Counted from the stretch's first letter, positions 1-4,920 are shown. The stretch is 5,884 nucleotides of DNA from an uncultured Phascolarctobacterium sp. (GCA_900554395.1 USHB01000107.1:1-5884), one strand, 5' to 3'. The notes: generated by a model not told the origin, from the sequence alone. Numbers and translations are program-made.

Positions 1-852
1 CATAGTGCCTGCGATCTTGCCGAGTTCGTAGTAATCAATTGCGATCGCAGCTGTAGCTCCGCCTTTGACTTCGCCGCCTTCACCGGCAAAGACCGGCAGC
101 TTAGCTTTTTCTGTGATCTTGATCAGAGCCGGAACGGCAGAAGCAATGGTGTTGTCCGTCGGGGTATAGATAAGATCGACTTTGCCTACCAAGCTTTGAG
201 CAGCCTGCTGAATGTCATTGACGTTGGAAACCGTAGCCTCGCGAACGCTGAGGTTGTACTTCTTGGCTTCTTCTTTGAAGATCTGAACCTGGCGTTCGGA
301 ATTGATCTCGCTGGAAGAGTACATCACACCGACGTTTTTAGCGTTCGGATAAATCTTAACGATCAGCTCGAGCAGGCTGTTAATCGGAGCCATATCGGAA
401 GAGCCGGTGACATTGGTACCCGGCTTGTCATTGCTCTTAACGAGTTTGGCGATTTCAAAATCGGTCACGGCGGTTGCAACGATAGGAATCTTATTGGTCG
501 CATTAGCCATTGTCTGAGCAGCAGGCGTTGCGATTGCTCCGATCAGATCTACTTTGTTGCCCGTAAAACGGGTGGCAATGTTGCGCAGGTTGGATTGGTC
601 GGCCTGGGCATTCTGAAAATCAAATTTGACGTTCTTGCCTTCTACGAAACCCTTGGAGGCGAGTCCGTCGACAAAACCCTTGTTAGCGGCGTCCAAAGCC
701 TGATGTTCGACAAGCTGAACCACACCGACGTTATACGTTTTAGCGGCAGGGGCCTTAGCTGCGGGAGCAGCTGCTTTTTTATCATCGCAGCCGGTAACGG
801 TCAGGACTGCGGCTAGGGAGGCCGCAAGAAGGCAAAGACGAGAAATTTTCAT
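1..852 (-). CDS. ABC transporter substrate-binding lipoprotein, ABC_sub_bind (TrpX-like) family, 3' end cut by the window
   Basis: This is probably the extracytoplasmic, lipid-anchored ligand-binding subunit of an ABC importer. The 284 visible residues start with a lipoprotein signal (MKIS, hydrophobic core, lipobox V19-T20-G21-C22), then an Ala/Pro/Lys-rich linker to about residue 39 and a periplasmic-binding fold starting at TYNVGVVQL. The family-typical PTDNT (231-235), the PVFAGE stretch (253-258) and a DYYELG stretch (273-278) match PF04392/COG2984. Members are usually about 320-330 residues, so roughly 40 are missing beyond the left edge. The ATG at 852 is chosen because it places the signal peptide directly at the N-terminus; only a weak AAGAG-like ribosome site precedes it. 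Family members such as streptococcal TrpX bind tryptophan, but the ligand here cannot be read from sequence. The gene favours C/G-ending codons (GTC, AAC, ATC, GGC) more than the amino-acid operon next to it. Partner permease and ATPase genes are expected to the left, out of view. Confidence 0.9.
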   Translation of the reverse strand, partial: MKISRLCLLAASLAAVLTVTGCDDKKAAAPAAKAPAAKTYNVGVVQLVEHQALDAANKGFVDGLASKGFVEGKNVKFDFQNAQADQSNLRNIATRFTGNKVDLIGAIATPAAQTMANATNKIPIVATAVTDFEIAKLVKSNDKPGTNVTGSSDMAPINSLLELIVKIYPNAKNVGVMYSSSEINSERQVQIFKEEAKKYNLSVREATVSNVNDIQQAAQSLVGKVDLIYTPTDNTIASAVPALIKITEKAKLPVFAGEGGEVKGGATAAIAIDYYELGKIAGTM

Positions 853-900
853 ATTTGTACTCTTGTTATGCAAATTTTTATAGAAAAAACGATAAATCCT

Positions 901-906
901 ATTCTA
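901..906 (-). promoter_or_regulatory. Possible -10 element for the ABC_sub_bind gene
   Basis: On the minus strand this reads TAGAAT, five of six matches to TATAAT. It lies in the 90-base gap between the terminator of the upstream operon and the start codon, giving a leader of roughly 40 nt. No convincing -35 is seen at the right distance (only T-rich sequence), so this is a weak call. A promoter somewhere in 853-943 is needed because the upstream operon ends in a strong terminator. Confidence 0.25.
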
Positions 907-943
907 TTTAAGAATGGCAAACGAAAAATCTTTTCTGCATAAA

Positions 944-967
944 AAATCAGACCCGAAGGTCTGATTT
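944..967 (-). terminator. Rho-independent terminator of the amino-acid ABC operon
   Basis: A perfect 10-bp stem (AAATCAGACC pairing with GGTCTGATTT) closes a four-base loop. Read on the minus strand the loop is C(UUCG)G, an exceptionally stable tetraloop, and the stem runs directly into a tract of T residues. It starts 26 bases after the ATPase stop codon and separates that operon from the ABC_sub_bind gene. Confidence 0.92.
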
Positions 968-993
968 GCAAAAAATATCTGAAAAATGGATTT

Positions 994-1752
994 TTAGAGA
1001 ATCTTAGAGAGGAAATCCTGCGTACGTTTGTTCTTCGGATGAGAGAAGAACTCTTCAGGCGTCGCTTCTTCAACGATTAAGCCGCCGTCAACGAACATAA
1101 CTCTGTCGCCGACTTCTTTAGCAAAGCCCATTTCGTGTGTGACAACTATCATTGTCATTCCTGCCTGAGCCAGGTCTTTCATAACGTTCAGAACCTCGCC
1201 AACGAACTCAGGGTCAAGAGCGGAAGTAGGCTCGTCAAAGAGTATGACCTCAGGCTCCATTGCAAGGGTCCTCGCAATAGCCACACGCTGCTGCTGCCCG
1301 CCGCTTAAACGGCGCGGGTATTCGTGCGCTTTTTCCAAAAGCCCTACTTTACTTAAAAGCACTTTGGCTTCTTCAACAACTTCATCGCGGTTGCGCTTCT
1401 GCACCTGCACCGGCGCTTCAACTAAATTTTCCAGCACCGTCATGTGCGGAAACAGATTAAACTGTTGGAACACCATGCCCATTTTGCAGGCGATACGGCG
1501 GCTTTCATCACCCGGAGCATATACAACCTGCCCGTCCGGCTTGGTTTCGGCAAGCGTCTCGCCGTCGATAATAATATTGCCTTTATCAATAACCTCCAGC
1601 TTGTTAAGGCAGCGCAGAAACGTACTTTTACCGCCGCCGCTCGGGCCTATAACAGCCACAACTTCGCCTTCATCAACACTCAAGTTAATGCCCTTTAAAA
1701 CTTCCAGCCCCTGAAAACTTTTATAGATATTTTGTGCAACTATTTTCTTCAT
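994..1752 (-). CDS. Polar amino-acid ABC transporter ATP-binding protein (GlnQ/HisP family)
   Basis: This is the cytoplasmic ATPase that powers amino-acid import with the permease encoded just upstream. The 252 residues are full length for the family. All nucleotide-binding motifs are visible: Walker [10 protein letters not shown] (36-44), Q-loop Q96 in [13 protein letters not shown], signature LSGGQQQ (149-155), Walker B VILFDEP (169-175), D-loop SALD (177-180) and switch histidine H206 in VTHEMGFA. The FPHMTVLEN stretch and the [19 protein letters not shown] tail are typical of the polar amino-acid subfamily. Its ribosome site (GAGGTG) overlaps the permease stop codon and the genes are 13 bases apart, so translation is probably coupled. 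A stable terminator follows. The substrate is set by the binding protein and cannot be read from this subunit. Confidence 0.97.
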   Translation of the reverse strand: MKKIVAQNIYKSFQGLEVLKGINLSVDEGEVVAVIGPSGGGKSTFLRCLNKLEVIDKGNIIIDGETLAETKPDGQVVYAPGDESRRIACKMGMVFQQFNLFPHMTVLENLVEAPVQVQKRNRDEVVEEAKVLLSKVGLLEKAHEYPRRLSGGQQQRVAIARTLAMEPEVILFDEPTSALDPEFVGEVLNVMKDLAQAGMTMIVVTHEMGFAKEVGDRVMFVDGGLIVEEATPEEFFSHPKNKRTQDFLSKIL

Positions 1753-1765
1753 TATTTACCGCACC

Positions 1766-2416
1766 TCATTCATAACGGGAATATTTGCGTTCCAGCTTAT
1801 TAAAACCGTAAGTTAAAACAAGCGTCATCAAAAGATAAAACACGCCAGCCACCAAAAACGGCGTAATGCTGAAATCGCGCTGAACCAGGTTGCGCGTGGT
1901 ACGCAGCAGGTCATTCATTGCCAGTACATAAATTAAGGAAGTATCCTTAACCAGAGTAATGGTTTCGTTGCTTACCGGCGGCAGAATAATGCGGAACACC
2001 TGCGGCAGCACAATGCGGCGCATGGTCTGCACATAATTCATGCCCAAAGTACGGGCAGCCTCATACTGTCCCTTAGGCACAGCCTGAATACCGGCGCGGA
2101 AAATTTCGCAGAAATATGCTGCATAGTTAAGCACAAATGCCAGAATTGCTGCCGGAAAATCATCCAGCCTTACGCCGATGCCGGGAATGAACGGCAGGCC
2201 GTAATATACAAACAATAACTGCAGCATCAGCGGCGTACCGCGCAAAAGCCATACATACACGCCGATAATATCGCGCAGCGCCTTAATGCCGGATACGCGC
2301 CCCAGTGCCAAAAGCACGCCAAGCGGTATCGAAAGCACAATCGTTATCGCAAACAATCTTATTGTTTCAAGGGTTCCCTCCCACATCTGCGGCAGGATGC
2401 TGATAATATAATCCAT
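1766..2416 (-). CDS. Polar amino-acid ABC transporter permease (HisM/GlnP family)
   Basis: This is the inner-membrane permease subunit, probably acting as a homodimer because only one permease gene is present. The 216 residues match the family's usual length. An N-terminal amphipathic start (MDYIISILPQMWEGTLETI) leads into transmembrane segments at about 19-38, 52-75, 88-106, 150-168 and 185-205. The LLRGTPLMLQL stretch (57-67) is characteristic of the family. The cytoplasmic EAA loop that docks onto the ATPase is clear: E119-A-A, G125, then I135-V-L-P138. The ATG at 2416 is preceded by GAGGAG at 2423-2428 with six bases between, a good ribosome site. It is the middle gene of the operon, 71 bases after the binding-protein gene, with a GC-rich hairpin in that gap. 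Confidence 0.96.
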   Translation of the reverse strand: MDYIISILPQMWEGTLETIRLFAITIVLSIPLGVLLALGRVSGIKALRDIIGVYVWLLRGTPLMLQLLFVYYGLPFIPGIGVRLDDFPAAILAFVLNYAAYFCEIFRAGIQAVPKGQYEAARTLGMNYVQTMRRIVLPQVFRIILPPVSNETITLVKDTSLIYVLAMNDLLRTTRNLVQRDFSITPFLVAGVFYLLMTLVLTYGFNKLERKYSRYE

Positions 2417-2445
2417 TTTCTACTCCTCGGGCATTAACAGTATTA

Positions 2446-2472
2446 CGGGCCGGCAGTTCAGCCACCGGCCCG
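2446..2472 (-). promoter_or_regulatory. GC-only hairpin between binding-protein and permease genes
   Basis: CGGGCCGG (2446-2453) and CCGGCCCG (2465-2472) form a perfect 8-bp all-GC stem around an 11-base loop. It lies 15 bases after the binding-protein stop codon. No T tract follows on the minus strand, so it is unlikely to be a full terminator. In bacterial uptake operons such hairpins commonly protect the upstream binding-protein mRNA from 3' decay or partly attenuate transcription, giving more binding protein than membrane subunits. That role here is inference. Confidence 0.7.
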
Positions 2473-2487
2473 CAGCTTACATAAATC

Positions 2488-3255
2488 TTAATAGTTGGTC
2501 AAATCTGCATTAAACCATTGTTCGGAAATCTTTTTGGCAGTACCGTCAGCTTTCATTTCATCAAGCGCTTTATCAATCAGCGGAGCATATTCTTTATCGT
2601 CTTTGCGGAAAGCAACTGCTACAACTTCATCGCCAAGGTTTTCTTCAAGAATTCTGTATTTGCCGGGGTTTTTGCTGTCATAGTAACGTGCCAGCACTGC
2701 GTCAACAACTGCTGCTTCAACGCGGCCGCTGTCAATGTCCATGTAAACCGCTGCAAAATCAGGATATTTTCTGTATTCTTTCAAGGAATTGCGCATTTCG
2801 TCATTACCGTCCAGAATGTAGGAACCGGTGCTGTCATCCTGTACTGCTACAACTTTGCCTGCCAAATCGGCAATAGTGTTGATGGTGGAATTAACAGGAA
2901 CAACAATAAGCTGAGCGTTTTTCATATACGGTTTGGAAAGCTGGTAAACTTCGGCGCGTTCCGGATTAACGGTGAAGCAGTTCCAGATAGCGTCAATGCG
3001 TTTGCCTTTCATTTCAGCTTCTTTGGAAGCCCAGTCGATAGGTTTGAATTCAACTTCAAGGCCTGCGCGTTTGCAAGCTTCGCGAGCCATATCAATATCA
3101 TAACCGACAATTTCGTTTTTCTCGTTGCGGAAGCCCATCGGCGCAAAGTTATCGTCAAGGCCTACAACCATTTTTTTCGGGCCGTCGCTGCCGCAGCCGG
3201 CAACCAGGCACAAAGCGGTAATTAACGTCATTGCCAATACAAGTAATTTTTTCAT
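2488..3255 (-). CDS. Amino-acid ABC transporter substrate-binding lipoprotein (SBP_bac_3 family)
   Basis: This lipid-anchored binding protein captures an amino acid and delivers it to the permease/ATPase pair encoded downstream. The 255 residues begin with a lipoprotein signal (MKKLLVLAMT) and lipobox L17-V-A-G-C21. The mature part is a PF00497 domain: VVGLDDNFAPMGF (30-42), GYDIDMA (51-57), the ligand-carboxylate arginine R100 in NPERAEVY, and an acidic ligand residue D185 in VDAVLARYY. A conserved C-terminal helix (IDKALDEMKADGTAKKISEQWF) ends the domain. The ATG at 3255 is preferred over an in-frame TTG at 3273 because the AAGGGGG ribosome site (3264-3270) lies between them and the later start begins exactly at the signal peptide. 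The residues before R100 read WNCFTVNPER, where related proteins often have WNG or GLT. Ligand identity is unknown; a polar or general amino acid is likely. It is the first gene of the operon. Confidence 0.95.
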   Translation of the reverse strand: MKKLLVLAMTLITALCLVAGCGSDGPKKMVVGLDDNFAPMGFRNEKNEIVGYDIDMAREACKRAGLEVEFKPIDWASKEAEMKGKRIDAIWNCFTVNPERAEVYQLSKPYMKNAQLIVVPVNSTINTIADLAGKVVAVQDDSTGSYILDGNDEMRNSLKEYRKYPDFAAVYMDIDSGRVEAAVVDAVLARYYDSKNPGKYRILEENLGDEVVAVAFRKDDKEYAPLIDKALDEMKADGTAKKISEQWFNADLTNY

Positions 3256-3263
3256 TTGAAAAT

Positions 3264-3270
3264 CCCCCTT
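3264..3270 (-). promoter_or_regulatory. Ribosome binding site of the binding-protein gene
   Basis: On the minus strand this reads AAGGGGG, eight bases before the ATG at 3255. It overlaps the coding sequence of the longer TTG-started alternative and so decides in favour of the shorter protein. Confidence 0.8.
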
Positions 3271-3301
3271 CAAAAAATTAAATATTGTTGTTATGTTTTA
3301 G

Positions 3302-3330
3302 ATTATACTTTAGTTCGCTAAAATTGTAAA
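3302..3330 (-). promoter_or_regulatory. Near-consensus sigma-70/sigma-A promoter of the amino-acid ABC operon
   Basis: On the minus strand a -35 TTTACA (3330-3325) is followed, after exactly 17 bases, by a perfect -10 TATAAT (3307-3302). The start site would fall near 3295, giving a leader of about 40 nt before the ribosome site and ATG. The spacer contains the dyad TTTAG-TTCG-CTAAA (3309-3322), a candidate operator. Two phased A/T decamers lie just upstream of the -35. Confidence 0.85.
3309..3322. promoter_or_regulatory. Inverted repeat in the promoter spacer, candidate operator
   Basis: TTTAG and CTAAA are perfect inverted arms separated by TTCG, lying entirely between the -35 and -10 hexamers of the operon promoter. 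A protein bound here would block RNA polymerase. No regulator is identified, and short AT-rich arms can arise by chance. Confidence 0.35.
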
Positions 3331-3341
3331 GAGGTAAAATG

Positions 3342-3361
3342 AAAATTTTTTAAAATTTTTT
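3342..3361. repeat. Tandem duplicate of an A/T decamer, possible UP element or bent DNA
   Basis: The decamer AAAATTTTTT occurs twice, back to back. The 10-base repeat keeps the A/T tracts in helical phase, which favours intrinsic curvature. On the minus strand it covers about -47 to -66 relative to the predicted operon start site, roughly where UP elements contact the RNA polymerase alpha subunits. Confidence 0.5.
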
Positions 3362-3389
3362 CGCAGGAATTTTGCGCACCACCTGCGAA
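3360..3389. promoter_or_regulatory. Inverted repeat in the cupin/operon divergent region
   Basis: TTCGCAGG (3360-3367) and CCTGCGAA (3382-3389) are perfect 8-base inverted arms around a 14-base centre that includes the palindrome TGCGCA. It is upstream of both the cupin gene and the ABC operon, so it could be an operator. If transcribed with the cupin it would form a leader hairpin. No T tract follows on either strand, so it is not a terminator. Confidence 0.45.
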
Positions 3390-3430
3390 TAAACAATACT
3401 GTTACTTTTATTACAGGGGGAATTAAAAAA

Positions 3431-3781
3431 ATGCTTGTTACAGACAGAAAAACCGATTACTTTGAAAAACGCGCCGGCGGAACCGGCACCACCATTATGG
3501 AACACATCATTGACGAAAAAGTTTACGGCGGCAAAATTGCAGCTTACGCGCGCGTAATTTTAAAACCCGGGTGCAGCCTGGGCTACCACAAACACGAAGG
3601 CACCAGCGAAACGCTGTATATTTTAAGCGGCACCGCAGAATACAACGATAACGGCGAAGAAATGGAACTGTTTCCCGGCGATGTTGCCTTTTGCACCGAA
3701 GGCGAAAGCCACAGCATCGGCAACAATGCACATTCCAAAACTGACCTTGTCGTTATGGCGCTGATAGTAAACGAAAAATAA
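3431..3781 (+). CDS. Small single-domain cupin protein
   Basis: This is a cytoplasmic 116-residue cupin, a compact beta-barrel that usually binds one metal ion. Motif 1 fits G(X)5HXH(X)4E(X)6G exactly: G47, H53, H55, E60, G67. Motif 2 is PGD (82-84) followed by GESHSIGN with H94 and N98. H53, H55, E60 and H94 are therefore the predicted metal ligands, so the metal site is intact. There is no signal peptide. The ATG at 3431 follows AGGGGG at 3415-3420 with a ten-base spacer, and a terminator follows the gene, so it is probably monocistronic. It is divergent from the amino-acid ABC operon. Small cupins of this kind include sugar-binding, oxygenase-like and regulatory or storage proteins, and the sequence does not say which. 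No clear promoter was found; TTGCGC (3372-3377) with AATACT (3395-3400) is a poor candidate. Confidence 0.93.
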   Translation: MLVTDRKTDYFEKRAGGTGTTIMEHIIDEKVYGGKIAAYARVILKPGCSLGYHKHEGTSETLYILSGTAEYNDNGEEMELFPGDVAFCTEGESHSIGNNAHSKTDLVVMALIVNEK

Positions 3782-3830
3782 CCGCCAGCCCTGCCCGCAA
3801 CACCATAAAAATTTACGTTTTAAACACAAT

Positions 3831-3857
3831 GCCCGGCATTAATGCGCCGGGCTTTTT
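3831..3857 (+). terminator. Rho-independent terminator of the cupin gene
   Basis: GCCCGGC (3831-3837) pairs with GCCGGGC (3846-3852) around an 8-base loop, followed by TTTTT, A and TTTT. It starts 50 bases after the cupin stop codon. Confidence 0.92.
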
Positions 3858-3897
3858 ATTTTGCCTTACGCCCATATAAACGCCTTACGGCAGATAA

Positions 3898-3975
3898 AAA
3901 TTAACCGCGCCTTTAAAACTTAGTTTAGCCGCTGCCGCAAAAATATGCGCAAAAAGTTTTACGGACGGTTAATTT
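3898..3975. repeat. Nested inverted repeat, 78 bases, possible structured RNA or small relic element
   Basis: The outer arms AAATTAACCG (3898-3907) and CGGTTAATTT (3966-3975) are perfect over 10 bases. Inside them TAAAACTT (3914-3921) and AAGTTTTA (3954-3961) are perfect over 8 bases. Still further in, TTTAGCCGC and GCGCAAA pair with bulges. The successive nested arms suggest one long imperfect stem-loop rather than a single chance palindrome. It has no terminator T tract. Confidence 0.5.
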
Positions 3976-4007
3976 AAGCATTAGTAAACCGTTTATGTGG
4001 ATATAAG

Positions 4008-4060
4008 TTTCTTTTCTTTTCTCTTTTTTGCCTGTTTTTTCTCTTTATCTTTTCTTTGCC
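4008..4060. repeat. Pyrimidine-rich low-complexity tract
   Basis: Only four of 53 bases on the plus strand are purines (4030, 4034, 4047, 4058), and the first 22 bases are uninterrupted C/T. The pattern is built from irregular TTTTC/TTTC units rather than an exact repeat. Confidence 0.75.
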
Positions 4061-4085
4061 GCCTATACGTTCTTACCTTGTTCCA

Positions 4086-4104
4086 AATAAACCGAAGGTT
4101 TATT
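4086..4104 (-). terminator. Possible weak terminator of the TetR gene
   Basis: AATAAACC and GGTTTATT form a perfect 8-bp stem with a 3-base loop. On the minus strand the stem's final TTTATT continues into one more T and then GGAAC. It lies about 70 bases past the TetR stop codon. The AT-rich stem and short T tract make it a weak candidate, but nothing better terminates this gene in view. Confidence 0.4.
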
Positions 4105-4134
4105 ATATATAATCTACCTTGTTTCCTAATATAT

Positions 4135-4146
4135 TAACGTACGTTA
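4135..4146. promoter_or_regulatory. Perfect 12-bp palindrome TAACGTACGTTA
   Basis: The twelve bases equal their own reverse complement. The site lies 31 bases beyond the TetR stop codon, where no promoter is expected. A protein-binding site is possible, but there is no supporting context. Confidence 0.35.
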
Positions 4147-4176
4147 GCAGTAAAAACTGATTGATACGCGCAGCAA

Positions 4177-4767
4177 CTATTTTTTAGCAGCCATTCCGGC
4201 AAAACCCATCTGTCCATGCATTAAAAGCGCAGAAGTAATTTCAATAACCCTCTCCAACGGAATTTGCCTGCCATCTTCTACCCACTTGTAGAACATATCC
4301 TCGGAAGCATTGCACAAAAAAGTAAAAATTATATTCTGCTCTGCCTGCGGCAAATAACCGTAAGGGTTAAACTCATCCAGCGTGCGCTGCAAACTAAGGG
4401 CAGAAACCCTGTTGAAATACCCGCGGTAATAAGGGTTGCAGATAATCCGTTCTGCCAGTGGGTCAGAAGCATAATAATTAAAAAACACCCTGTTGATATT
4501 GGGCATGTTAAAAGCATCTTTTCCAAACTGTACAGTGGTTTTGGCAAGTTCTCTGGCAAAACCGTCTGCAATGTTGCGGATAAATTCTTCGTACAAACTT
4601 TCAATACTCTCATAGTGCAAATAAAATGTTTTGCGGTTTACCGCAGCACGCCTTGTTAATTCTTTAACGGTAATTTCAGCGGGCTGCATTGTCAGTACCA
4701 TTTCTTTAAAAGCCGTTCGGATGGCTTTTAAAGTTTTAGTTATGCGCAAATCGTTTTTTTCCGTCAT
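4177..4767 (-). CDS. TetR/AcrR-family transcriptional regulator
   Basis: This is a DNA-binding repressor, probably a dimer, of 196 residues, normal for the family. The N-terminal domain is typical: helix 1 RITKTLKAIRTAFKEMV (8-24), then the helix-turn-helix ITVKELTRRAAVNRKTFYLHY (32-52) with the hallmark TFYLHY end of the recognition helix. The C-terminal ligand and dimer domain is helical and aromatic-rich (VFFNYYA 94-100, NPYYRGYF 111-118, MFYKWVEDG 158-166); the ligand is unknown. The ATG at 4767 is chosen over an in-frame GTG at 4779 because GTGGGG lies six bases before the ATG and overlaps the GTG. The gene is divergent from the secreted hydrolase, with 153 bases between them. In such layouts the TetR protein usually controls its neighbour and itself, which is inferred here from layout and palindromes. 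Confidence 0.94.
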   Translation of the reverse strand: MTEKNDLRITKTLKAIRTAFKEMVLTMQPAEITVKELTRRAAVNRKTFYLHYESIESLYEEFIRNIADGFARELAKTTVQFGKDAFNMPNINRVFFNYYASDPLAERIICNPYYRGYFNRVSALSLQRTLDEFNPYGYLPQAEQNIIFTFLCNASEDMFYKWVEDGRQIPLERVIEITSALLMHGQMGFAGMAAKK

Positions 4768-4773
4768 GTTAAA

Positions 4774-4777
4774 CCCC
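4774..4777 (-). promoter_or_regulatory. Ribosome binding site of the TetR gene
   Basis: On the minus strand GTGGGG (GGGG core at these positions) lies six bases before the ATG at 4767. It overlaps the alternative GTG start, which argues against that start. It also lies at the edge of the dyad at 4776-4795. Confidence 0.6.
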
Positions 4778-4795
4778 ACTTTTTAAAAAATGTGG
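4776..4795. promoter_or_regulatory. Imperfect 20-bp dyad over the TetR ribosome site
   Basis: CCAC and GTGG arms enclose a T-run/A-run centre that continues the symmetry with one mismatched pair. The site overlaps the TetR Shine-Dalgarno sequence. As DNA it could be an autoregulatory operator; as RNA it could hide the ribosome site. Part of the symmetry comes from simple A/T runs. Confidence 0.35.
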
Positions 4796-4800
4796 CATAA

Positions 4801-4822
4801 ACCGCAAATTGCCAAAAGCGGT
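4801..4822. promoter_or_regulatory. Short inverted repeat ACCGC...GCGGT upstream of the hydrolase -35
   Basis: Perfect 5-base arms (4801-4805 and 4818-4822) lie 12 bases apart and end three bases before the hydrolase -35. In the TetR transcript they would lie in the leader. They are short enough to be chance. Confidence 0.25.
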
Positions 4823-4824
4823 CA

Positions 4825-4853
4825 TTGTCACGCTGCTTGGCTTAAATTATAAT
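4825..4853 (+). promoter_or_regulatory. Near-consensus promoter of the secreted hydrolase gene
   Basis: A -35 TTGTCA (4825-4830) and a perfect -10 TATAAT (4848-4853) are separated by exactly 17 bases. The start site would fall near 4860, giving a leader of about 60 nt before the ATG at 4921. Confidence 0.85.
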
Positions 4854-4872
4854 ACATGTAGCAAAGTTAAGC
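4840..4872. promoter_or_regulatory. Nested palindrome at the divergent start sites, likely TetR operator
   Basis: The outer arms GCTTAA (4840-4845) and TTAAGC (4867-4872) enclose the perfect 8-bp palindrome TACATGTA (4853-4860), and the two centres differ by only half a base. The site covers the hydrolase -10 and predicted +1, where TetR-family repressors commonly bind. The regulator is the adjacent divergent gene. Assignment to that protein is inference. Confidence 0.55.
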
Positions 4873-4874
4873 AA
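4846..4874 (-). promoter_or_regulatory. Candidate divergent promoter of the TetR gene sharing the -10
   Basis: The sequence ATTATAAT (4846-4853) is its own reverse complement, so the minus strand also reads TATAAT (4851-4846). A weak -35, TTGCTT (4874-4869), lies 17 bases upstream of it. The two divergent promoters would then overlap at the -10 and could not be occupied together. Confidence 0.5.
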
Positions 4875-4900
4875 CACGTGAGTATTAAAACTCATAAGTG
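4875..4900 (+). promoter_or_regulatory. Leader hairpin upstream of the hydrolase ribosome site
   Basis: TGAGT (4879-4883) and ACTCA (4890-4894) pair around a 6-base loop. CAC (4875-4877) and GTG (4898-4900) can extend the stem across an internal loop. It ends five bases before the AAAGGAGG ribosome site (4906-4913), so it leaves that site free and might stabilise the 5' end of the message. Confidence 0.4.
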
Positions 4901-4920
4901 CATTCAAAGGAGGAATTACG

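Larger units (their letters stand above)
3858..4176. other. Intergenic region without a supported gene
   Basis: No open reading frame here has both a ribosome site and a protein-like composition. The stretch holds an 8-base direct repeat (GCCTTACG at 3863-3870 and 3882-3889), a nested inverted repeat (3898-3975), a pyrimidine-rich tract (4008-4060), a small hairpin (4086-4104) and a perfect 12-bp palindrome (4135-4146). It separates the convergent cupin and TetR genes, so no promoter is required for either of them. Confidence 0.7.

Noticed and set aside
196..816. 206-codon plus-strand open frame opposite the ABC_sub_bind gene
   Set aside because: It is antisense to a clear lipoprotein gene, lacks a ribosome site and has no recognisable domain; long antisense frames are common opposite biased codons.
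2518..3225. 235-codon plus-strand open frame opposite the SBP_bac_3 gene
   Set aside because: It mirrors the binding-protein gene almost end to end, and its Phe/Asn/Cys-rich composition is typical of reverse-complement translation.
3256..3273. TTG start at 3273 extending the binding protein by six residues
   Set aside because: The ribosome site lies inside the extension and the shorter form begins directly with the lipoprotein signal.
3331..3353. GAGG followed by ATG-AAA-ATT-TTT-TAA, a four-codon frame upstream of the cupin
   Set aside because: It is too short to support, lies in A/T runs upstream of the likely cupin promoter, and probably arises by chance.
3945..3977. Ten-codon frame beginning MRKKF in the intergenic region
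   Set aside because: There is no ribosome site, and it sits in the right half of the inverted repeat.
4632..4645. TGCGGT-TT-ACCGCA inverted repeat resembling the ACCGC/GCGGT dyad near the hydrolase promoter
   Set aside because: It lies in the TetR helix-turn-helix codons for the conserved AAVNRKT stretch, so protein constraint explains it.
4768..4779. GTG start at 4779 for the TetR gene
   Set aside because: The GTG overlaps the GTGGGG sequence that best serves as ribosome site for the ATG at 4767, and the extra residues add nothing to the domain.
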